A stretch of DNA of 52,476 nt, taken from the NCBI GenBank assembly GCA_030448125.1, contig JAUJNO010000003.1, forward strand, positions 120,577 through 173,052. The letters are read 5' to 3'. Position 1 is the stretch's first letter, and each line of letters begins with the position of its first letter. This document shows positions 28,828-36,441 of the stretch, one piece after another. The translations under genes were made by a program, and so were the position numbers. The stretch comes from Rubrobacteraceae bacterium. Lineage in GTDB: Bacteria > Actinomycetota > Rubrobacteria > Rubrobacterales > Rubrobacteraceae. The notes under the pieces are model-generated. The model made no database searches and was not told where the DNA came from. It saw nothing but the letters and a program-made list of their open reading frames with translations.

Positions 28828-29801
28828 GGCACGACCTCCCTGAGCTTCGAGGCTTCCTCGAAAGCGACCTTCCAGTCGGCCGCGAAACGTTTGGGGCCGA
28901 ACCTCTCCCGAACGGTGCGCCGACCCGCGTCCCCGATCCGGCGCGCCTTCTCCGGGTCGGAGAGCAGCCGCCGCATCCGGCGGACCAGGTTGTCCACGTT
29001 GGTGTCTATAAAGCCGTTCTCTCCATCCTTTATCACGGTGACGAGCTCCGTGGTAGCCAGGGCGACCACCGGGAGACCTACCTCCATCGCCTCCAGAACG
29101 GAGAGGGGGAGGCTGGTGTAACGGATCGGGTTGAAGTAGAACCGGTACGTCTTCATCCTCTCGTGTACCTCCGCCTGCGGCAGGTCCCCGAACCCTCCGG
29201 CTACCTCCTTGCTGTCGAAGCCGAACAGGTCGAGCGGTACTTCCTCGCTTACCCGCCGGAAGACGTCCCCGCCGACTACTCTCTTGCGGCGCGGCATGTC
29301 GTTCACGAGCGAGACGCCCCGTTCGATCTCGCCGGTGTAGCTGCCCTCCGGTGTCGAAGGCATCACGGCGTGGTCTATCACGCGGGTTGGGGTCTCGCGG
29401 CAGTCCCAGAACAGGTCGTTGAAGTGGGTGACGTGTACGAGGAGCACGCCAGGGTCGTCGATGGGATGAACCATCTCGTTTATGCGTCCCTGCGGGGTGT
29501 TGTGCTCCAGGTAGATCGCCGGTAGCGCCCTCTGATAAGGCGTCAATATTTCCTGAGCATCCTCGAAGAAGTTCTTCTCTGTCTGGTAGACGACGAGGTC
29601 CAGATTCAGGTCGCGCACCTCCTCGGCCGGAACCTCGACCGTCTCTGGCGACCACGCATAGGTTGGCCCGCGACCACCGTAGCCCTCGGGCTTTCCGGGC
29701 TTCGTCGGCAGGTAGAAGCGGTACGGCGCGCCGGCGAAGCTCTGCACGAGCGTGTTCAAGTAAGAGCCGTGGATCTGCCAGACGAGTATGTTCAGGCTCA
29801 C
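28812..29801 (-). CDS. GT-B glycosyltransferase, divergent
   Basis: 329 residues. The C-terminal half looks like a GT4-type nucleotide-sugar domain: FNPIRYTSLPLSVLEAMEVG, then LPVVALATTELVTVI and NGFIDTNVDNLVRRM. The N-terminal half (LNILVWQIHGSYLNTLVQSF, YLEHNTPQGR) is unusual and short. ATG 29801 overlaps the upstream stop by four bases. Acceptor and donor unknown. Confidence 0.8.
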   Translation of the reverse strand: MSLNILVWQIHGSYLNTLVQSFAGAPYRFYLPTKPGKPEGYGGRGPTYAWSPETVEVPAEEVRDLNLDLVVYQTEKNFFEDAQEILTPYQRALPAIYLEHNTPQGRINEMVHPIDDPGVLLVHVTHFNDLFWDCRETPTRVIDHAVMPSTPEGSYTGEIERGVSLVNDMPRRKRVVGGDVFRRVSEEVPLDLFGFDSKEVAGGFGDLPQAEVHERMKTYRFYFNPIRYTSLPLSVLEAMEVGLPVVALATTELVTVIKDGENGFIDTNVDNLVRRMRRLLSDPEKARRIGDAGRRTVRERFGPKRFAADWKVAFEEASKLREVVPCASR

Positions 29802-30805
29802 GCCCCCAACCGCTCCTGCCTCGCGTCGAGAGCTTCCACGTAGCGCAGAACGTCCCCAACCGGAATGCTGGAGATGGGATCCCCCTCGAGGACGGCGTGT
29901 TGTTCTCCGTCGAGCGGCCCCCAGCGACCGGCGTCCGTCGAGGGACCGAAGAGAGTGACGCTCGGGGTACGCAGCGCGTACGCCAGATGCGCGGGTCCCG
30001 TATCATTCGACAACATTACGCTCGCCCGCGCCACGAGCGCGATGAGCGTGGAGAGGTCCGTCTCTCCCCCGAGGTCCAGAGAACCGGGGGCGGCCTCGCT
30101 CACCAGCCGTGTGATCTCCTTCTCCCCCGCGCTACCCGTCACCGCGACGACGTAGCCCCACCGGGTCAACTCCTCCGCCACCCGTCCGAAAGCTTCCCCC
30201 GGCCAGCGCTTCGCGGGGACCGAGGCCCCCGGATGCACGAGGGCCAGCGGCTTCCGGAGACGGCTCGGGAGCAATGCCCGAGCACGCCGGTCGTCCTCTT
30301 CCCGGACTCGCAGCTCCGGCTCGGAGCTATCGTAGGCTACCGGGTGCGCCCCGCCGATCTTCTTCGCGAGCAGGAGGAGCTTGCGAGACTCGTGCGTCTC
30401 GGCGTCCCACGGGACCTCGACGTCGAGGGCGGGGACGTCGTTCCCCTTCTCGCCGACGAAGCTGGCCGTACGCTGGGCCCCGAACCGGGTGACGAGCCGG
30501 GTCGAAACTGGTCCTCGGCCATGCATGTTCACGGCGAGGTCGAACTGTTCGGCGCGCATCCGCGCGAGGAACTCTTCGAGTTCCTCTGAGGTTCCCGCTC
30601 CGTCGAGGCCGGGGGCGCCGGGGTAAGGGAGAAAGTGGTCTACGAGGTCCCCCAGGTGAGGGGCGAGGGCGGTCGCCCAGGGCAGAGAGACGAGCGTGAT
30701 CTCCGCTTGCGGGTACCCGTGCCGGAGTGCTCGCAGGGCCGGCGTCGCCGCGACGAGGTCGCCGAGGTACAGGCCACGAAACACCGCTAGCTTCTCCACC
30801 TTCAC
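29798..30805 (-). CDS. Glycosyltransferase family 9 (heptosyltransferase-like)
   Basis: 335 residues. N terminus KLAVFRGLYLGDLVAATPAL (GD loop), middle NMHGRGPVSTRLVTRFGAQ, C-terminal VHPGASVPAKRWPGEAF and SNDTGPAHLAYALRTP. GTG 30805 has GGAGG five bases upstream and overlaps the previous gene by GTGA. One of three GT9 genes in this operon. Confidence 0.87.
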   Translation of the reverse strand: MKVEKLAVFRGLYLGDLVAATPALRALRHGYPQAEITLVSLPWATALAPHLGDLVDHFLPYPGAPGLDGAGTSEELEEFLARMRAEQFDLAVNMHGRGPVSTRLVTRFGAQRTASFVGEKGNDVPALDVEVPWDAETHESRKLLLLAKKIGGAHPVAYDSSEPELRVREEDDRRARALLPSRLRKPLALVHPGASVPAKRWPGEAFGRVAEELTRWGYVVAVTGSAGEKEITRLVSEAAPGSLDLGGETDLSTLIALVARASVMLSNDTGPAHLAYALRTPSVTLFGPSTDAGRWGPLDGEQHAVLEGDPISSIPVGDVLRYVEALDARQERLGA

Positions 30806-31911
30806 AAGACCTCCGCCGCCGGTACGAAAGACTCGTGCAGCAACCGCAGGGCCGCGCCGACGACGGTTCCGGGCGCGATGCCTCTCATGCATTCGTGGCC
30901 GATGGGGCAGACGCGTTTGTAGCACGGAGCGCAGGGGACCGGGTGGGTAAGCAGGTGGTTCGGGGTGCGCCACGGCCCCCACTGCTCTGCCGGGTTTGTC
31001 CCGGCGAAGACCGTCACGACCGGCCGCTTCAGGGCCGAGGCCACGTGGGTCGTCCCCGTGTTGTTCGTCACCACGACCGCCGCCCGTCCAACGAGCGCCG
31101 CGAAAGAGCCGAAACTCGTCTCGCCGCCGAGGGCTACGCCGGTGGAGCCGGCGACCAGGCGGGTCAGGTCCTCTTCGTCCCGTCCCCCGGTGACGAGCGC
31201 CGGCAGCCCGCTCTGCTCCGCAAGGCCCTCGACGACCTCTACGTAACGCTCTGGAGGGTAGGCTCGCGATGAGGCGCTCGCCCCCGGATGCACCAGGATA
31301 AAGCGCTCCACGCCGTGCCGCTCCAGGAGCCTCGCCGCGCTCTCCTCGTCCTCCTCGCGTGGGACGAGCACCATCTCCGGCTCGACGGGCGGGAAGCCCA
31401 GGGACTCCGTCAGCTCCAGGCCGCGCAGGGTCTCGTGCTTGGGCGGCACGGTCTCCTCGTAGCGATGGCGGTGGGTGAGCAGGGAGCCGGGGCCCTCGAA
31501 GGACCCGGCGGCGCGTACGGGTATGCCGGCCAGGTAGCACAGGTAAGCCGCCGGCAGCGCCGACTGCTTGTAAGAGGTGAAGATGATCGCCGCGTCGAAG
31601 TCGCGCTCCTTGAGTGTTTCTACGGCGTCGAGCTCGCGTTTTGGGTCCTGCGGCAGCCGGAAGTAGACGTCCTCGTTTGGGGCATGGTAGAGGATCGTCT
31701 CGTCCACGTCCGGGTCCAGCCGGCCGATCTCGCACCCCGCGGGACCGGCCAGGAGCGCCAGGTGCGCCTCCGGGAGGGTCTGCCGGACGGCCCGGAACGC
31801 CGGGGTCGTGAGCAGCACGTCGCCGAGGTTGTCCAGCCGCACGAGTAGGATGCGGCGAAAGTCCTCTCTCTCCATTCCCTCGAACACGTGGCTGATAGCA
31901 GCCTCGTTCAC
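30802..31911 (-). CDS. Glycosyltransferase family 9 (heptosyltransferase-like) with C-terminal Cys cluster
   Basis: 369 residues. ILLVRLDNLGDVLLTTPAFR opens the acceptor domain; VHPGASASSRAYPPERYVEV and TNNTGTTHVASAL mark the donor domain. The C terminus has four cysteines, CAPCYKRVCPIGHECM, seen in a subset of GT9 proteins and likely structural or metal-binding. GTG 31911 overlaps hldE by GTGA. Donor is probably the heptose nucleotide made by the two genes upstream. Confidence 0.87.
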   Translation of the reverse strand: MNEAAISHVFEGMEREDFRRILLVRLDNLGDVLLTTPAFRAVRQTLPEAHLALLAGPAGCEIGRLDPDVDETILYHAPNEDVYFRLPQDPKRELDAVETLKERDFDAAIIFTSYKQSALPAAYLCYLAGIPVRAAGSFEGPGSLLTHRHRYEETVPPKHETLRGLELTESLGFPPVEPEMVLVPREEDEESAARLLERHGVERFILVHPGASASSRAYPPERYVEVVEGLAEQSGLPALVTGGRDEEDLTRLVAGSTGVALGGETSFGSFAALVGRAAVVVTNNTGTTHVASALKRPVVTVFAGTNPAEQWGPWRTPNHLLTHPVPCAPCYKRVCPIGHECMRGIAPGTVVGAALRLLHESFVPAAEVL

Positions 31912-33413
31912 GGTCGAACCCCGGTGGTCGGTCTCGTAGCCCCGTCGGTGGCGGCTCCGTGGGAGGACCTTATGTGTTCGATCGTGGCGGAGGCCGAGCG
32001 GCCGGGGAGGAGCGGCAGGACTACTACCTCTCCGCCGGCCTCCTCGACCGCCGACTCCTCGGCCAGCTGGTCGCCCGCGTGGTCCCCGCCCTTCACGTGC
32101 AGGTCCGGCTCGACGCGACGGATCAGGGCCTCCGGCGTGTCCTCGCCGAAGACGACTACGTGGTCCACGCACGGGAGCGCCTCCAGGAGCTCGACCCGGT
32201 CCTCCTCGAGCGTCACGGGACGGCCCGGCCCCTTTATCCGGCGCGCGGAGGCATCCGAGTTGAGCCCGACGACGAGCACGTCCCCGAGCTTCCTCGCCTC
32301 TCGTAGCAGAAAGAGGTGCCCCCGGTGCAAGAGATCGAAGCACCCGTTCGTGAATACTACCTTCCCGCCCGAACGCCGCACCCGCTTCAGATCCTCCTCC
32401 AGAGCACTGGATTCCCCGGCGATGACTTCCTCCGCCGGTAGTCGCTGCAGCAGTTCCCTGAAACCCACCGACGCGGTCCCCGGACGGGCCACGGCGAGCG
32501 CCGCCGCCTCGACCCCGAGCCGGGCGGCCTCGTGCGGCCCGGCGTCTCCGCCTAAAGACAGCGCGAAGGCCGCGAGGAACGTGTCGCCCGCGCCGTTGAC
32601 GTCCGGGTTCGCCACCCGGCGGCCCTCGACGCGTACCGTGACCGCCTCGTCCACCACCACGGCGCCCTCCTCGGCGAGGGTCACGACCACGGCGCGGGCC
32701 CCGATCTCGCGCCGCAGGGCCTCCCCGGCCGCCCCAGCATCGACCCGGCCCGGGTCTGCCTCTACGGGGAGGTCGAGGGCTCTCTGGGCTTCCAGGTGGT
32801 TCGGGGTGGCGGCGGCGAGGCCTTGCCACCGCAGCCGCGAGAGATCCTTGGAGTCCAGAAGCACGCATTCGTGCTCCGTGACGCCTATGGCGTCCGCCAC
32901 CCGCTGGGTTACGGTTCCGCCGGAGTAGTCGGAGACTACGACGACCCTGGCGCTCTCTGCCAGGGCCGCCGCCCGTTCGGCGAGCTCCTCCTCCAGGTCG
33001 CCGCTCAGCGGTTCTTTGTCCCCGGAATCGACGCGGGCCAGGATCGCGCCGTCGGCGACGAGGCGCTTCTTCACGACCGTCGCGCGTCCGGGAACCCGGA
33101 CTATTTCCCTGGTCTGGATCCCGCCCTCGTCGAGCTTCTTCAGGAGCTCGACGCCGGCGGGGTCGTCGCCGATCGCGGTGAGCAGGGTCACCTCGGCGCC
33201 CAGGGCGGCGAGGTTCGCGGCTACGTTGGCCGCACCACCGGGCGAGCAGGTCGTGCCGACGTCCGTGAGGACGGGGGCGGGGGCGTCGGGGGCGAGGTGG
33301 ACGGCCCGGCCTCTCTCGAAGACGTCGAGCATCACGTCGCCCACCACGAAGCACCGGCGCCCCTTGTAGCCGCGCACGAGCGCGGCGAGCCCCTGTCCGG
33401 CCGCGCTACTCAA
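31908..33413 (-). CDS. hldE: Bifunctional heptose-7-P kinase / heptose-1-P adenylyltransferase HldE
   Basis: 501 residues, two domains in the order seen in enterobacterial HldE (about 477 residues). Residues ~1-325 are a PfkB/ribokinase-type kinase: FVVGDVMLDVFERGR, SPGGAANVAANLAALGAEV, and the anion-hole/catalytic NGAGDTFLAAF. Residues ~350-485 are a nucleotidyltransferase: VFTNGCFDLLHRGHLFLL (HxGH) and HVKGGDHAGDQL. Product would be ADP-D-glycero-beta-D-manno-heptose. ATG overlap with the GmhA-GmhB gene. Confidence 0.93.
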   Translation of the reverse strand: MSSAAGQGLAALVRGYKGRRCFVVGDVMLDVFERGRAVHLAPDAPAPVLTDVGTTCSPGGAANVAANLAALGAEVTLLTAIGDDPAGVELLKKLDEGGIQTREIVRVPGRATVVKKRLVADGAILARVDSGDKEPLSGDLEEELAERAAALAESARVVVVSDYSGGTVTQRVADAIGVTEHECVLLDSKDLSRLRWQGLAAATPNHLEAQRALDLPVEADPGRVDAGAAGEALRREIGARAVVVTLAEEGAVVVDEAVTVRVEGRRVANPDVNGAGDTFLAAFALSLGGDAGPHEAARLGVEAAALAVARPGTASVGFRELLQRLPAEEVIAGESSALEEDLKRVRRSGGKVVFTNGCFDLLHRGHLFLLREARKLGDVLVVGLNSDASARRIKGPGRPVTLEEDRVELLEALPCVDHVVVFGEDTPEALIRRVEPDLHVKGGDHAGDQLAEESAVEEAGGEVVVLPLLPGRSASATIEHIRSSHGAATDGATRPTTGVRP

Positions 33414-34579
33414 GATCTAAAGCTCGCGGCTCTCTCCGTGGAGCCCGGAACGTCCCCTGGTACCCCGAGGATGTGGCGGACCGCTGCGGCGAAGTCCTCC
33501 GCCTTGTGGTCGGGGGGCGGCTGGGCCGTCTCGGGACCGACGAGGATAGTGTGGGCGCCGGCCCGGCGGCCCGCCTCGACGTCGGCCTCGATGTCGCCGA
33601 CCATCCAGGAGGCCGAGAGGTCGACGCCGTGCTTGCGGGCGGCCCGACGGAGCATGCCCGGGGCGGGCTTGCGGCAGGCGCACTCGACGGCGTACGGAGA
33701 CGTGTCCCCCTCCGGATGATGGGGGCAGTACTCCAGGCCGTCGAGCGCCGCCCCGTGCCGGTCCAGCATCCTCTGGAGCCGGTCGTGCATCCGGGCGACC
33801 GCCCCTTCGTCGAAGTAGCCGCGGGCCACCCCGGACTGGTTCGAGACCAGGATCAGCTTGTACCCGGCCGCGCGCAACTCTAGAAGACCCTCGACGACAC
33901 CGTAGAGCAACTCGATCCCGTCGGGGTCCGAGCCGTAATGCCGGTTGACGATAAGGGTCCCGTCCCGGTCCAGAAAGACCGCCTTGTTCGGAAAGAGCGC
34001 CTCCTCGACGAGCCCGCAGATGGTGTGCGTCAGTACCAGATGCCCGACCTGGACGGTCGCCGTGTCGTGGGCCCCGAGGACCACCGGCACGTCCACGAGC
34101 TCCCCGAGGCGTCCCCCTCTCTCCTTCCCGCCGAGGTAGCCGACAGTGCTGAGGCCCTTCTCCTTCGCGGCGAGGACGGCCCGGATGGCGTTCTCCGATC
34201 CCCCGCTCGTCGAAATGGCGACGAGCACGTCGCCGGGTTCCCCCAGGGCGTCGACCTGGTGGGCGAAGGCCTCGTCGTAGCCGTAGTCGTTGGCCACGGC
34301 GGTGAGGGCTGCGGGGTTCTGGTGGAGGGCCAGCGCCGGCAGGGGCGCCCGGTCCCGCTCGAACTTGCCGACGAGCTCCGCGACGAGGTGCTGGGCCTCC
34401 ATCGCCGAGCCGCCATTGCCGCAGGCGAGCACCTTGCCCCCCCGCTCGTAGCAAGCAACGATGAGCGCCGCCGCCCTCCCGGCCGCCTCGACCGGAAAGC
34501 CCGCGAGCATCCCGCGCGTCCTGTCCGCCCACTCGCCGGCCCGACCCGGCCCGGCTCCATTCCCCAAAGAGCCGCTCAT
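33410..34579 (-). CDS. gmhA-gmhB: GmhA-GmhB fusion: sedoheptulose-7-P isomerase plus heptose-bisphosphate phosphatase
   Basis: 389 residues combining two enzymes that are usually separate. Residues ~20-195 are a SIS-type isomerase: ACGNGGSAMEAQHLVAELVG, AISTSGGSENAI and VLTHTICGLVEEALF. Residues ~197-370 are a HAD phosphatase: FLDRDGTLI (nucleophile and acid Asp), LVSNQSG, the zinc loop CPHHPEG...CACRKPAPGM, and MVGDIEADVEAG. With HldE, it carries steps 1-4 except that step order is isomerase, kinase, phosphatase, nucleotidyltransferase. The ATG at 34579 directly abuts a GGGAGG, so an internal TTG may be the true start. Confidence 0.9.
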   Translation of the reverse strand: MSGSLGNGAGPGRAGEWADRTRGMLAGFPVEAAGRAAALIVACYERGGKVLACGNGGSAMEAQHLVAELVGKFERDRAPLPALALHQNPAALTAVANDYGYDEAFAHQVDALGEPGDVLVAISTSGGSENAIRAVLAAKEKGLSTVGYLGGKERGGRLGELVDVPVVLGAHDTATVQVGHLVLTHTICGLVEEALFPNKAVFLDRDGTLIVNRHYGSDPDGIELLYGVVEGLLELRAAGYKLILVSNQSGVARGYFDEGAVARMHDRLQRMLDRHGAALDGLEYCPHHPEGDTSPYAVECACRKPAPGMLRRAARKHGVDLSASWMVGDIEADVEAGRRAGAHTILVGPETAQPPPDHKAEDFAAAVRHILGVPGDVPGSTERAASFRS

Positions 34580-34732
34580 CCTCCCGTCCCAGAGGTGCCC
34601 GTCCGGTCACGCGTCCCGCGCGAACTGGCTACGGTAGACATGCGAGCCGCTAGCATACCCCTCCAACGGTAAAGCTTCGACGCTACGTCCGCAACAGCCG
34701 GACTCGTATAAAAACCCGGCAGGATGCCATGT

Positions 34733-34761
34733 ATAGTAGCTAATGGAGGCCTATGTAGCAA
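34733..34761 (-). promoter_or_regulatory. Promoter of the heptose/glycan operon
   Basis: On the minus strand, TTGCTA (34761-34756), 17-base spacer, TACTAT (34738-34733). It lies about 155 bases before gmhA-gmhB, leaving a long leader. The 390-base region 34580-34972 between the divergent genes otherwise shows only the repeats at 34886-34912. Confidence 0.5.
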
Positions 34762-34885
34762 CACGTTGTTCTGTGGGGAAACTTTCTCGTGCAAAGCTGC
34801 GATAACCGCCACCTCCGGGGGCCTCGGGTGCGTGGTCGAACGTCCGGTCGTCGATTCATAACTCATGCAAGGATGTTTTTTCCGC

Positions 34886-34912
34886 ACTTCTTCTACCACT
34901 AAACTTCTTCTA
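34886..34912 (+). repeat. Tandem 10-base direct repeats upstream of the macro-domain gene
   Basis: ACTTCTTCTA occurs at 34886-34895 and again at 34903-34912, 17 bases apart. The second copy runs into a TATAGT box (34911-34916). No good -35 exists at the right distance; the first copy sits there instead. This is the layout of an activator-dependent promoter with a tandem binding site. Confidence 0.45.
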
Positions 34913-34972
34913 TAGTTAATGGTTAGGAATCAAATGAACCAGGTGGGAAACCACGGAGGAGGCGATGGAAGC

Positions 34973-35518
34973 ATGGAGCGTGAGTTCGCGGGCGGGGTCA
35001 GGGTCGAGGTAGTCCGGGGTGACATAACGGATCAGGAGGACGTGGAGGCGATCGTAAACGCGGCGAACGCCGGGCTCACGAGTGGGGGAGGTGTGGCGGG
35101 CGCGATCCACGCCGCCGCCGGTCCCGGGCTCGCCGAAGAGGCGCGTCTTCTGGCCCCGATCGAGCCGGGAGAGGCCGTTATCACGGGCGGCCACGACCTG
35201 CCCAACCGCTATGTCATCCACGCTTTAGGACCGGTCTACGGCCAGGACCGCCCCGAGGCGGAACTTCTGGCCGACTGCTACCGCAACTCCCTCGCACTCG
35301 CCGAGGAGCGTGGCATAAGCTCGGTCACCTTCCCGGCTATCTCGACCGGCGTGTTCGGCTATCCAAAGAGAGAGGCTGCCGGGGTCGCGCTGCGCGCGGT
35401 GACCGAAGAAGCCGAAAAGCTCCGGAGCGTGCGTCTCGTCCGCTTCGTGCTCTTCGGCGAGGAGGACCGCAAAGTCTACGAGGACGCGCTCGCTCGGCTG
35501 TTGGGGGAGAGAGAATAG
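34973..35518 (+). CDS. Macro-domain protein (ADP-ribose binding/hydrolase)
   Basis: 181 residues, one macro domain of the YmdB/TARG-like class. Motifs: VEVVRGDITDQEDVEAIVNA, NAANAGLTSGGGVAGAIHAA (ADP-ribose loop), and FPAISTGVFGYP (phosphate loop). Family members remove ADP-ribose or hydrolyse O-acetyl-ADP-ribose. ATG 34973 follows GGAGGAGG (34955-34962); the frame starts earlier at 34919, but without an RBS. Divergent from the heptose operon. Confidence 0.88.
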   Translation: MEREFAGGVRVEVVRGDITDQEDVEAIVNAANAGLTSGGGVAGAIHAAAGPGLAEEARLLAPIEPGEAVITGGHDLPNRYVIHALGPVYGQDRPEAELLADCYRNSLALAEERGISSVTFPAISTGVFGYPKREAAGVALRAVTEEAEKLRSVRLVRFVLFGEEDRKVYEDALARLLGERE

Positions 35519-35603
35519 AAGAGAGCTATAGCTCGCCTGTTTCGCTACCGTCCCTACGCCGACCCGGAGTGACGACCGCGGCGAGGCGTGCTGCTCCGTA
35601 CGT

Positions 35604-36419
35604 CTACGAAACCTTCCCCTGGGCGGTGAGGACCTCCACAACCCGGTCGACGTTCTCCTCGGTCGCGACGCTCTCGGCCGTCGCGAGGAACGAGAGCAGG
35701 GTGATAGGTTTACGGGCGAGAGAGGCCGCGTACGTCTTGTGGTGTCCGTCGAGCAGGTAGTGGGCGAGGCACCAGTGTTCGGTCACCGTCGGTCCCTCTT
35801 CCCGGGTCGCGGGACCCCTGACGTCCAGCACGGAGACGGCCAGCGCCGTGGGCCGTTCCCCGGCGGCCAGCCGATCCGCGTAAGCTGTCAGGGTCTTCTT
35901 GCTCAGCCAACGCTTCGGGAACATGGGAACGACGAACTCGAAGAGCTGTTTGCCTTCCCTGAGTGGTACGGGAGGCGTGCGGTAGTACTCAGTTTTTGGA
36001 TGGTGGGGCAGGTCCCAGAAGGCGTCCGTGTCCCATAGCTCGACCTGCTCGTTCGCGAAGTAGTCTCCCTCCGTGCCGGGCGTCACCAGGGTGGGGGTCA
36101 CGTCCAGCAGGCTCACCAGGTAGTTTCCCCCGGGCAAGACGTTGCCGATGTCGACGACGAGCTCGTCGTCTATTCCTCGTAGACCGGCTCTCAGGGCGCC
36201 GGCTGTCTCCACGGGCGAGACGTTCCGGTTCGCGCCCCCCATGCGCTCGAAGAGGAACGCGCACGTGTCGCACGTGCCGCCGATAAAGTATGCTTGCTCG
36301 CCCCCCAGCGTGAGGTAGCGGCTCCAGCCGACGCAGTCCTCGTACGCCGGTTGCTCGAAGCCGAGTACCGGCTCCGAAGATTTTACTTTGATGTGCGTCG
36401 CGTCCAGCAAGAGGCTCAT
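35604..36419 (-). CDS. Uncharacterised protein with CxxC and a ParB-like DGHHK motif
   Basis: 271 residues, soluble, no signal peptide. I do not recognise a family. Features: GGTCDTCAFLFERM near residue 55 (CxxC, possible metal site), and near the C terminus HYLLDGHHKTYAASL, a pattern resembling the DGHHR box of ParB/Srx-fold nucleotide-binding proteins. ATG 36419 (with AGAGGAG upstream) is preferred over the in-frame 36461 start, which would overlap the CoA-transferase. Last gene of a three-gene transcript with an acyl-CoA dehydrogenase and a CoA-transferase, 22 bases after the latter. Confidence 0.7.
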   Translation of the reverse strand: MSLLLDATHIKVKSSEPVLGFEQPAYEDCVGWSRYLTLGGEQAYFIGGTCDTCAFLFERMGGANRNVSPVETAGALRAGLRGIDDELVVDIGNVLPGGNYLVSLLDVTPTLVTPGTEGDYFANEQVELWDTDAFWDLPHHPKTEYYRTPPVPLREGKQLFEFVVPMFPKRWLSKKTLTAYADRLAAGERPTALAVSVLDVRGPATREEGPTVTEHWCLAHYLLDGHHKTYAASLARKPITLLSFLATAESVATEENVDRVVEVLTAQGKVS

Positions 36420-36441
36420 GGTCAGAGACGCTCCTCTCCGT

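Noticed and set aside
35523..35534. 12-base palindrome GAGCTATAGCTC between convergent genes
   Set aside because: No loop or T tract for a terminator and no promoter for it to regulate.
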